Assembly (NCBI GenBank): GCA_022759065.1
Contig: JAEMPZ010000117.1
Span: 1 to 5,729, forward strand
Length of the DNA stretch: 5,729 nt
Direction: 5' to 3'
From: Acidobacteriota bacterium
GTDB taxonomy: Bacteria; Acidobacteriota; UBA4820; DSQY01
Notes under the pieces: generated by a model
What the model saw: only the letters and a program-made list of their open reading frames with translations
Database searches by the model: none
What the model was told of the DNA's origin: nothing
Part shown: piece by piece, positions 1 to 5,729 of the stretch
How positions within the stretch are numbered: position 1 is the stretch's first letter
Layout: every line of letters starts with the position of its first letter
Program-made: the position numbers and the translations under genes

Positions 1-32
1 TAATTGGTTGTTGTAACATTATTATCTTTTCC
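1..32. other. Abrupt AT-rich edge of the window
   Basis: Only about a fifth of the first 30 bases are G or C, against roughly 60 % in the adjoining gene. In the reading frame of the second PEP-synthase-like gene this segment encodes KDNNVTTTN, with A/T-ending codons unlike the rest of the gene. At the same place the paralogue has the conserved SSPEYVKVMN. It could be a contig-end artefact, the border of an inserted element, or a truly divergent stretch. Confidence 0.5.
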
Positions 33-1514
33 AGACTTGGCCACCAGGATTGCCCCCGGCGGGACATCCTGAAGCCGCTCTTCGTCCTTCAGGATGAAAA
101 CCTCGCCGGCGGCGCAGCCGCGGCTCGCTATCACGCCCTCTCGCAGGAGCGGTTTCAAGCCTCTCCGCAGTTCCGCCGGATCCACGGCCGGCTCCTCGCG
201 AGCCTTCAGCCTTAGCGGGCGCGACTGAAGGACATACAACGTCCCGCGCGCATCGAGCGCCCACTCGACATCCTGCGGCCCCTGGAAAAAATCCCCGAGC
301 TTGTTGCCGTATTCGGCGAGCTGGCGAAGCTCGTCATGCGTAAGTGAGGGGCTTCTTTGCATCCAGCCTGGGACGGAGACTTCCGTGAGTCCGACCCCTT
401 CCCGGCACAACAGCATCTTCTCCTTGCGCGCGACGCGAGCGTTGAGGACCGTTCCATCCTTTCCGCTTATGAGGAAGAGGTCCGGCGTCTTCGAGCCGTC
501 AACGGTCGGGGTTCCGAGGCCCCATTGCGCCGCCACCGCCATTGCTTCGCTTTCGGGTTTCTCCGGATCCCTTGTGTAAAGGACTCCGGAGACCCTGGCG
601 TCAACCATGCTTATGACGCCGATGGCCATGGGAAGAAGGCCTTCCGAGATGCCCCTGGACTTATAGTAGACAAGCGCCCTGGGAGAGAACTGGCTGGCCA
701 CCACTTCGGAACACGCTTCCAAAAGCCCTTCGCGCCCGACGTTCAAAATCGTACCAAACTGCCCGGCGAAGCTGAACGCGCCGTCCTCCCCGAAGGCGCT
801 GGACCGGACCGAAACCATTGCGCCTTGGCCCAGCCTATCTTCCAGCTTGCCGAATGCCGCCATGATCTCCTTTGCTACAGGCTCCGGCCATGGCGCGGCC
901 CGAATGCGCTTCTGGATTGCCTCGCTGGCCTTATCCAGGGCGGCTTTATCAATTATGGAGAGGCCTTCAACAATGTCCGTCGCGGCCTGGAGAAGGCCGC
1001 CGTTGCCCAGAAACTCGAAGCAGGCGACGCTGGTCACGCAGAAGCCTTCCGGCACCGGAAGCCCAGCCCCGGTTAGAATTTTCGCGAGGTGGCTTACTTT
1101 TGCGCCGGTAAGCGCTTCGGGATGCGACGGCACCTCGCTCAGCCCCACCACCCTCGGCCCCGAAAGTTTCGGGGGAGAGGCGCAAAGCTCGGCCTCAACC
1201 TCCTCCTTGAGCTTTGAGCAAGCTTTTTCGACGGCGGCGTAGCGCCCGCCTGACAGTTGTTGAAGCAGGCCGGCGGCTTCGCCGCCCAGCTCGAGTGCTT
1301 TGCGGGCCGCGCTCTCGAGATAGACCCGGTCGAATATATAGTCGCCCGAAGCCTTCACCTGCAAATCGGAGATGATTTCCAAAGCTTCGGTGTTAGCTTC
1401 AACCAGCCTCCTGAAAAGCTCATACTTCGCCTGCAATGCGTCAATGCTCAACGAAGCGCGGCCCTCGCCCCGCATACGCTTTTTCAGGGAATCCAGGAAG
1501 CCGCCGAGCTTCAT
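1..1514 (-). CDS. PEP-synthase-like phosphotransferase, second paralogue (3' end off window)
   Basis: The frame is open from ATG at 1514 to the window edge: 504 codons, no stop. It starts inside the stop of the preceding gene (ATGA, 1514-1511) with AGGAGG six bases upstream, so translational coupling is likely. Residues about 25-110 match the N-terminal domain of the upstream paralogue (shared pattern EALEIISDLQ... SGDYIFDRVY). Residues about 130-435 form a PPDK_N/PEP-synthase ATP-grasp domain: TGAK (Lys139) for the usual GGK, LPVPEGF (152-158), VRSSAFGED (236-244), SFAGQ, SGVLYTRDP (309-317), WGLG (331-334), QDVEWAL (Glu417) and LQSRP (429-433). A swivelling-domain start is visible (ASRGCAAGEVF, VPPGAILVAK), but the phosphohistidine is not reached. 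The family autophosphorylates a His from ATP; the acceptor here is unknown. Oddities: GGK is weakened to GAK, the YYR Arg is Lys285, and the last residues (after about 493) diverge from the paralogue. True PEP synthase or PPDK is less likely given the sister gene's architecture. Confidence 0.9.
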   Translation of the reverse strand, partial: MKLGGFLDSLKKRMRGEGRASLSIDALQAKYELFRRLVEANTEALEIISDLQVKASGDYIFDRVYLESAARKALELGGEAAGLLQQLSGGRYAAVEKACSKLKEEVEAELCASPPKLSGPRVVGLSEVPSHPEALTGAKVSHLAKILTGAGLPVPEGFCVTSVACFEFLGNGGLLQAATDIVEGLSIIDKAALDKASEAIQKRIRAAPWPEPVAKEIMAAFGKLEDRLGQGAMVSVRSSAFGEDGAFSFAGQFGTILNVGREGLLEACSEVVASQFSPRALVYYKSRGISEGLLPMAIGVISMVDARVSGVLYTRDPEKPESEAMAVAAQWGLGTPTVDGSKTPDLFLISGKDGTVLNARVARKEKMLLCREGVGLTEVSVPGWMQRSPSLTHDELRQLAEYGNKLGDFFQGPQDVEWALDARGTLYVLQSRPLRLKAREEPAVDPAELRRGLKPLLREGVIASRGCAAGEVFILKDEERLQDVPPGAILVAKSGKDNNVTTTN

Positions 1515-4138
1515 GAGCCCCCTCCTCTCGATCCTTTTTGCGGGGAATCATTCGGTTCGAACAGGTAGTTTCCCTTGAAAAATTCCTCGACGTACCATTC
1601 TATGGGAGCGCCCGCTCCCATTCGCATGTCAAGCTGGCGAGTAGCAACCACAAGCCGGCCAACTTCTTCAAGCCGTGCAAGGAGGGCATCCGGGGGGAAT
1701 TTCCTGAAACGGGCGTTGACGAGGTCCTGGTGGCGCTCGACCTGAAAATCGAGGCGCTGGAGAATCTTCTCGATCATGAGACATCGCGTGGCGCGGCGAA
1801 ATTCGTCCGCGGCGCCGCCCTTGAACCTGAAGCTGATGTAGTTGCGGCTCGGCGTGTCGCAGCAGTAGGCGTCCACGGCCGTAAAGTGGTATCCAATGCG
1901 AGAGTTGAAGTTGCAGTAAGAGTCCGCGATTATCGCGTAGCTTCGGTCGCCGAGCCTTCGCTGGCCGAACTCGCCGGGCGGCCCGAAGAGCGATTCCGTC
2001 GCGACGGAAACCAGCCCCCTTACGCTGACCGGCTTGGGCTCCCACCACCTGAGCCTTTCGTCGGACATTCCCCTCAAAAGGGCGCTCATTGGCAGCGATG
2101 AAACCTCGGAGGGCTTTACTTTTCCAGGCCCGTAGGGGCGCGACAGCCCTCCTCCAAGGTCAATCAGGTAGAGCTCAAATGGAAGGCGGGCTTCCAGAAC
2201 CATCGCCTGGTAAGAGTCCTTTGACACTCTATCGCTCAGGCGGAACATCTCTTCGAATGCCTTTTCGTGGGTAAAACGGGCCAGGTCGTGGATGGTGTGG
2301 CAGGCCATGGGCGAAAATTCCGGAGACCTGGGGTCGGTCATGGTAAGAGGGACAATCAGGCGCGCCACTTCCTCGAGGATCTTATAGACCGGCGTGCCCC
2401 TCATCTTTTGCCCGCGTTTTTCGCCCGGGTCACAAAGAAGGCTCTCGGCGCGGCCCCGGTAGACGGCTCCGCTTCCCCCGTCAACGGTAACAATTTCTCC
2501 GTCCGCCAGCAAAGAGGTGGCCACTTTCGTGTCGAACGCCGCCGGGACGCGAAATTCGCGGGCCAGGGAGGCCATGTGGCCGGCCACGGCTCCGACGTCG
2601 GTGACTATCGCCGCGGCGCGGTTCATCACCTTGACGTATTCAGGCGAGGAGTGGCGGGCGACAAGCACGGCGCCCTCCGGAAACCCGCCCACGTCATCCG
2701 GGCGCATCGAAAGAAATACGGGGCCTGACCTGCAACCGGCCGCCGCCGGGGCGCCGCGAACAACAAGCTCGTGGCCATCCACTTCGCCGGCAGGCTCGTC
2801 GCGCCCTTCGGCCCGCGCGGAAAAACGCAAGGGACGGCTTTGCATAAGGAAAAAGCGGCCGCTTGAGTCGAGCGCCCACTCCACTTCCTGCTCGGAACCG
2901 TAATGCTCGCGAGCGGCCATTATCAGCAGCGCGAGGCTCTTGACCTGCTCGGGGGCGAGGCAAAAGGCCGTCTTCAGGTTTTCGGGCAGTGGGCGCGGGG
3001 CGACCCCGCCCTCCTGGAGAGGCTCGATGCTTGTCTCTTTGCTTCCCAGCATGGCGCGAATTATCGAAGGGTTGGTTTTCCTGGAAACCTCCCAAGTGTC
3101 GGGGCTGACCGATCCGCCGACGGTGGCCACGCCCAAGCCCCACGCGCCGTTTATCACCAGGTTGCCGGAGGCGGGATTGTTGGGATCAAGAGAGCAGGCC
3201 ACCCCGCTGGCCGAAGCTTCGACCATCGCGAGACATGCCACGCCCATCGGTATGTCCTCGTTGGGTATGCCGTTGACGGCGCGGTAGTAGATCGCCTGTG
3301 GAGTGTAAAGGCCGGAGATCACCTCGCGATAAGCGTCGAGAATTCGAGGCGGAGGAACGTTCAGCAGGCTTACGTACTGGCCGGCAAAGGACAGTTCGCC
3401 GTCTTCTCCAAGGGCGCTCGACCGCAGCGCGACCCGCGGCGAATATCCCAGCGAGGAGCACAACTCGCGGTAAGCGCCCTCTATCGCCGCCTTAAGCGAC
3501 TCCGGGAGGGGAGTCCTTCTGATGAGGCGCCTGATTGCGGCGCTCGTGTCGTCGAGGCTTTCAAGGTCGTCAACGTCCAGGCTGAGAAGCCTGGCGCGAA
3601 TGTCGTCGCCCAACTGGTCGGCTTCCAGAAAAGCTTGAAAGGCGGCGGTCGAGATGGCAAAGCCGTCCGGCACGGGCAGCTTGGCCCCATTCTTCAGTTC
3701 GCCCAAATTGGCGCTCTTGCCTCCAACGCTTTCGATCAGCGACAGGTCAACTTTGCCGAGCGGGTAGGTGAGCGGCCCCTCGCTTTTCGCGCGGCCTCTC
3801 TCTATGGCCTTTTCCATCGCCCGCTGGATGTCACCGAATACGAGCAGCAACTCAGGGTACCGGCGGTTGGAAATGGCGTTCAGGTTCTGAATCATCCTGT
3901 AGGCGTGCGTGGCGGCCGTGACGCTTCTGGACCGGACGTAGCCCATTCCGAAAAGGGAATCCGAACTGAGCCTCTGCTCGAGGTCGGCGACGACTTCCAG
4001 TATTTCGTCGTTCGATGTGGTCAATTCCTTGAAATTGAGATACCGGAGGTGAAGCGCGGCTTGTGGGTCCAGGCGGGCTTCTACCGGCCGCCACCGCCCA
4101 AGGCCGAAAAACCTGCCGATGATTCGCTTCAGCCTCAT
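1511..4138 (-). CDS. PEP-synthase/PPDK-like protein without the PEP/pyruvate barrel (875 aa)
   Basis: The ATG at 4138 is preceded by AAGG six bases upstream and by an in-frame TGA at 4150-4148, which fixes the start. Domains: residues about 20-120, an N-terminal helical-looking domain shared with the next gene; about 128-438, a PPDK_N ATP-grasp with VGGKSANLGEL (Lys141), LPVPDGF, ALRSSALGED (Arg239), SFAGQY, YYR (Arg286), SGVACSLDP, WGLG, QEVEWAL (Glu420) and MQSRP (Gln433, Arg435); about 458-565, a swivelling PEP-utilisers domain with phospho-acceptor His521 in TDVGAVAGHMASLARE; about 570-875, an uncharacterised C-terminal region. That region has CHTIHDLARFTHEK (613-626) and a block at 733-840 (SYCNFNSRIGYHF, NYISFRFKGGAADEFRR, RQLDMRM). 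The catalytic PEP_utilizers_C barrel is absent, so PEP formation from pyruvate is not supported. Expected chemistry is ATP to phospho-His521 to an unknown acceptor, by analogy with PEP synthase and rifampin phosphotransferase. It is probably cytoplasmic, with no signal peptide or membrane helix. Its stop overlaps the next start. Confidence 0.95.
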   Translation of the reverse strand: MRLKRIIGRFFGLGRWRPVEARLDPQAALHLRYLNFKELTTSNDEILEVVADLEQRLSSDSLFGMGYVRSRSVTAATHAYRMIQNLNAISNRRYPELLLVFGDIQRAMEKAIERGRAKSEGPLTYPLGKVDLSLIESVGGKSANLGELKNGAKLPVPDGFAISTAAFQAFLEADQLGDDIRARLLSLDVDDLESLDDTSAAIRRLIRRTPLPESLKAAIEGAYRELCSSLGYSPRVALRSSALGEDGELSFAGQYVSLLNVPPPRILDAYREVISGLYTPQAIYYRAVNGIPNEDIPMGVACLAMVEASASGVACSLDPNNPASGNLVINGAWGLGVATVGGSVSPDTWEVSRKTNPSIIRAMLGSKETSIEPLQEGGVAPRPLPENLKTAFCLAPEQVKSLALLIMAAREHYGSEQEVEWALDSSGRFFLMQSRPLRFSARAEGRDEPAGEVDGHELVVRGAPAAAGCRSGPVFLSMRPDDVGGFPEGAVLVARHSSPEYVKVMNRAAAIVTDVGAVAGHMASLAREFRVPAAFDTKVATSLLADGEIVTVDGGSGAVYRGRAESLLCDPGEKRGQKMRGTPVYKILEEVARLIVPLTMTDPRSPEFSPMACHTIHDLARFTHEKAFEEMFRLSDRVSKDSYQAMVLEARLPFELYLIDLGGGLSRPYGPGKVKPSEVSSLPMSALLRGMSDERLRWWEPKPVSVRGLVSVATESLFGPPGEFGQRRLGDRSYAIIADSYCNFNSRIGYHFTAVDAYCCDTPSRNYISFRFKGGAADEFRRATRCLMIEKILQRLDFQVERHQDLVNARFRKFPPDALLARLEEVGRLVVATRQLDMRMGAGAPIEWYVEEFFKGNYLFEPNDSPQKGSRGGGS
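1521..1526 (-). promoter_or_regulatory. Ribosome binding site of the second PEP-synthase-like gene
   Basis: AGGAGG lies six bases before ATG 1514, within the last codons of the upstream paralogue, which encode its Gly-rich tail (RGGGS). The strong site plus the ATGA overlap suggests the two paralogues are made in coordinated amounts. Confidence 0.8.
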
Positions 4139-4192
4139 GGTCCGCCTTCAAAACACGGCCGAAAAGCCGCCAGGAAAAAATGACAACATCGC

Positions 4193-4216
4193 CACAAAGT
4201 CACCAAGGGCACAAAG
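4193..4216. repeat. Short CACAAAG-type direct repeat in the operon spacer
   Basis: On the plus strand CACAAAG (4193-4199), CACCAAG (4201-4207) and CACAAAG (4210-4216) follow at 8-9 base spacing. They lie within the 81-bp gap (4139-4219) between the regulator stop and the first PEP-synthase-like gene. From memory, similar CACAAAG/CACGAAG runs are scattered between genes in many environmental genomes, and their function is unknown. The rest of the gap shows no clear promoter boxes and no stable terminator. Confidence 0.6.
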
Positions 4217-4219
4217 GCC

Positions 4220-4630
4220 TTACGGTTCATTATGTCCGGACAGTTCTTTCTCTTTAAGGCGCTTCTTTTCAAAAGCCTCTTCCACCTTGGCAACCACCTC
4301 TTCGATGTCCGCCGGTTTCAAAAGGTAATCCGACGCGCCCAGGCGCATCCCCTCGACCGCGGCGTTTATGGAGGCGTTGCCGCTCAGCATGACGACTTGA
4401 ACGAGTGGCGCCGCAATCTTGATCTCCCTAAGCGTCTGAAGCCCGTCCATGCCTGGCATCCTCAGGTCAAGAAGCACGACGTCGAAAGGCCTGGAACCGA
4501 TCAGCGATATAGCATCCGGGCCGCTGTTGGCGCCTTCAACATAAAACCCCCTGGCGGCGAGCCTTTTTGAAAGCGTTTCCACGAAACGCTCCTCGTCATC
4601 CACGATGAGCAGGCGGATCAGCCTTGCCAT
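4220..4630 (-). CDS. Single-domain (CheY-like) response regulator
   Basis: This 136-residue receiver domain has no output domain. Visible receiver residues are acidic pair Asp11-Asp12 (LLIVDDEE), phospho-acceptor Asp55 (VVLLDLRMPGMDG), Ser84 (MLSGNAS, the switch Ser/Thr) and Lys105 (DYLLKP). The C-terminus is a short charged helix (EEAFEKKRLKEKE). The frame stays open back to an ATG at 4771, but the ATG at 4630 is chosen because receiver homology begins there and AAGGAG lies six bases upstream; the 47 extra codons would lie wholly inside the kinase gene and do not look receiver-like. It overlaps the kinase gene by 35 bases, which points to co-translation and a cognate pair. With no DNA-binding or enzymatic output, it probably acts by protein-protein contact or as a phosphorelay intermediate. 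The PEP-synthase-like proteins just downstream are candidate partners, by context only. Confidence 0.95.
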   Translation of the reverse strand: MARLIRLLIVDDEERFVETLSKRLAARGFYVEGANSGPDAISLIGSRPFDVVLLDLRMPGMDGLQTLREIKIAAPLVQVVMLSGNASINAAVEGMRLGASDYLLKPADIEEVVAKVEEAFEKKRLKEKELSGHNEP

Positions 4631-5696
4631 TTTTATCTCCTTCCAAACCTGTCGTTCTGGCACAATCGCGTGATTGCGGCTCTTCGCCCCCCAGAGCCTT
4701 GTCGGCCTTGGGGGCCAGGACGTGAAAGACCGCCCCCTGGCCGGGGACGCTCTCCACTTCAATTCTGCCACCCTGCTTTTTCGCTATCCACCGGCTTATG
4801 GGAAGCCCGAGGCCGGTTCCCTCTCCAGGCTGTTTCGTCGTGAAGAAGGGGTCGAAAATCCTTTCGAGTTTCTCGGGCTCGATCCCGGGGCCGTTATCTC
4901 TGATTGTAGCGCGCACGAAACCGCCCTCATCCCTTGTGGCAAGCGTTAACACTCCGCCTCCCGACGGACGCATGGCGTCCAGCGCGTTCTTGATCAAATT
5001 GAGAAAGACCTGCTGCCATTCGCAGGCGGAACCCTGAACAGGCGGGATTCCTTCGGCAAAATCCTTCACGACCTTTACGCCGCCTGGTTGCAGTTCCCCC
5101 TCGATAAGGTAAAGCGTCTTGTTGAACAGCGAATTGAAGTCTGACCGCTCCGTTCGCGCGCCGCCTTCGCGGGTCCAGTCGAGGATGCGCTTTGTTATGT
5201 CGCGTGACCGGCGTATCTGGATCTCAATCTGCGCCGCCGAGTTGGCTATTTCCTCGAGCGTGGCCTGGCCTTTGGCATCAGGTTTCCGAAGGAGGTCCTG
5301 AATCCACCCTGCCTCCTCATGCATGATGGCTAGGGGGTTGTTCAGGTCATGGGCTATGCTGGAAGCAAGTTCGCCCAGGCCCGCCGCCCTGGAATTGCGC
5401 AACAGTTCCTGATAAAAGGCGTCGCGCTCTTGCTCAAGCTTTGACATTTGGCGCCGAAGCGACGTCCAGAAAGGCCATGCCAGAAGGCCAAAAAGGAGAA
5501 GAACCGGCAAGAGGATGGCGGCCGCCGTCGTGGCGCGGACGGCGCCAAGAAGCCATAGCCCTGACCCGAAGATCAAAAGGCACAGGGGGCCAAGGAATAA
5601 AATTGGCCAGCCATTCTTAAGCGCCGGCTTGGCAGCCAGATGCAAGTCCGTTTGCTGGTCTTTTATCTTCACGGCCATCTCCCTAGCCTTTGTCAT
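4596..5696 (-). CDS. Membrane-bound sensor histidine kinase
   Basis: This 366-residue kinase starts at ATG 5696, with GGAG seven bases upstream and an in-frame TGA at 5711-5709; Met7 is less likely because its purine-rich tract abuts it. Residues about 29-51 and 57-77 are two hydrophobic helices joined by a short polar turn (GAVRATT), so there is no real extracytoplasmic sensor domain. A short coiled-coil-like linker (SKLEQERDAFYQELLRNSR) leads to the HisKA H-box AHDLNNPLA with phospho-acceptor His116. The HATPase_c domain shows the N-box NLIKNALDAM (Asn237), G1 box DNGPG (267-271), F-box FDPFF and G2 box GEGTGLGL (291-298). All motifs needed for autophosphorylation are intact. The last 35 or so residues beyond the ATPase fold are low-complexity and polar; their codons also hold the ribosome site and start of the response regulator. 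The signal is unknown: it may be sensed in the membrane or through a partner. Confidence 0.96.
   Translation of the reverse strand: MTKAREMAVKIKDQQTDLHLAAKPALKNGWPILFLGPLCLLIFGSGLWLLGAVRATTAAAILLPVLLLFGLLAWPFWTSLRRQMSKLEQERDAFYQELLRNSRAAGLGELASSIAHDLNNPLAIMHEEAGWIQDLLRKPDAKGQATLEEIANSAAQIEIQIRRSRDITKRILDWTREGGARTERSDFNSLFNKTLYLIEGELQPGGVKVVKDFAEGIPPVQGSACEWQQVFLNLIKNALDAMRPSGGGVLTLATRDEGGFVRATIRDNGPGIEPEKLERIFDPFFTTKQPGEGTGLGLPISRWIAKKQGGRIEVESVPGQGAVFHVLAPKADKALGGEEPQSRDCARTTGLEGDKNGKADPPAHRG
4637..4642 (-). promoter_or_regulatory. Ribosome binding site of the response regulator, inside the kinase gene
   Basis: AAGGAG (within GGAAGGAGAT) lies six bases before ATG 4630. It decides the start: the longer frame from 4771 has no comparable homology support. 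The site is coding sequence for the kinase tail, so ribosomes finishing the kinase would melt or reuse it. Confidence 0.8.
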
Positions 5697-5729
5697 TGTA
5701 GCACTCCATCAGCCGCCCTACCTTCAAGG
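5683..5729 (-). other. Possible 3' end of an upstream gene overlapping the kinase start
   Basis: Two reading frames enter from the right edge and stop just inside the kinase gene. One reads LKVGRLMECYNDKG and stops at TAG 5685-5683, a 14-base overlap. The other reads LEGRAADGVLQ and stops at TGA 5695-5693, an ATGA-type overlap. The third frame stops at 5711-5709. Tight overlaps elsewhere in this operon make an upstream gene plausible, but 47 bases cannot show which frame, if any, is coding. Confidence 0.25.
5704..5707 (-). promoter_or_regulatory. Ribosome binding site of the histidine kinase
   Basis: GGAG lies seven bases before ATG 5696. With the in-frame stop just upstream, it supports this start over the internal Met7 codon. 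Confidence 0.6.

Noticed and set aside
1511..4138. Naming the 875-residue gene ppsA or ppdK
   Set aside because: The ATP-grasp and phospho-His domains match, but the C-terminal PEP/pyruvate-binding barrel needed for those activities is absent.
4151..4175. Possible terminator hairpin (CGGC/GCCG with a six-base loop) in the 81-bp spacer
   Set aside because: The stem is only four base pairs and the following bases are not a clean U-tract, so termination is not supported.
2903..4183. A 426-codon plus-strand reading frame opposite the first PEP-synthase-like gene, with others at 1538-2101, 2267-2728 and 357-1076
   Set aside because: These lie in codon register with the minus-strand genes, where GC-rich sense codons leave few antisense stops. 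Their translations show no recognisable domain, while the minus-strand frames carry full family motifs.
4631..4771. A longer response regulator starting at ATG 4771
   Set aside because: The 47 extra residues are Arg/Trp/Pro-rich and out-of-frame kinase sequence. The ATG at 4630 has an ideal ribosome site and begins right at the receiver fold.
1..5729. CRISPR array, tRNA, rRNA or transposase gene
   Set aside because: No regular repeat-spacer pattern, no tRNA-like or rRNA-like stretch and no transposase motifs were found; almost all of the window is covered by four minus-strand genes.

Overview
The window reads as part of one minus-strand operon from a GC-rich (about 60 %, by eye) bacterium. 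The best guess is a deltaproteobacterium (Desulfobacterota or relative). This rests on remembered resemblance of the kinase H-box region (HDLNNPLAIMHEEAGWIQD) and of the PEP-synthase-like proteins to proteins common in that group. No 16S or other marker is present, so the assignment is tentative.

Layout in transcription order (right to left): (i) a possible 3' tail of an unseen upstream gene at the right edge; (ii) a membrane histidine kinase, 5696 to 4596; (iii) a single-domain CheY-like response regulator, 4630 to 4220, starting inside the kinase gene; (iv) an 81-bp spacer carrying a small CACAAAG-type repeat; (v) an 875-residue PEP-synthase/pyruvate-phosphate-dikinase-like protein, 4138 to 1511; (vi) a second, divergent paralogue starting at 1514 through an ATGA stop/start overlap and running off the left edge (504 codons seen). 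Nearly every base is coding, and the only spacer is the 81 bp between the regulator and the first PEP-synthase-like gene. No tRNA, rRNA, CRISPR array, transposase or convincing terminator was seen.

How the genes may work together: the kinase has two membrane helices but no recognisable sensor domain, and the regulator has no output domain. Two large proteins follow, each with an ATP-grasp domain of the PEP-synthase type. The first also has a swivelling phosphohistidine domain (His521) but lacks the C-terminal PEP/pyruvate TIM barrel. In its place is an uncharacterised region of about 310 residues. Both proteins share an N-terminal domain of about 120 residues that is not part of classical PEP synthase. 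A coherent but unproven reading is a phosphotransfer module: a His-Asp two-component pair linked to one or two ATP-dependent dikinase-type phosphotransferases whose acceptor is unknown. This is the most interesting content of the window.

At the extreme left edge the last 30 or so bases become sharply AT-rich, and the second paralogue stops resembling its sister there. This may be a contig-end artefact or an insertion junction.
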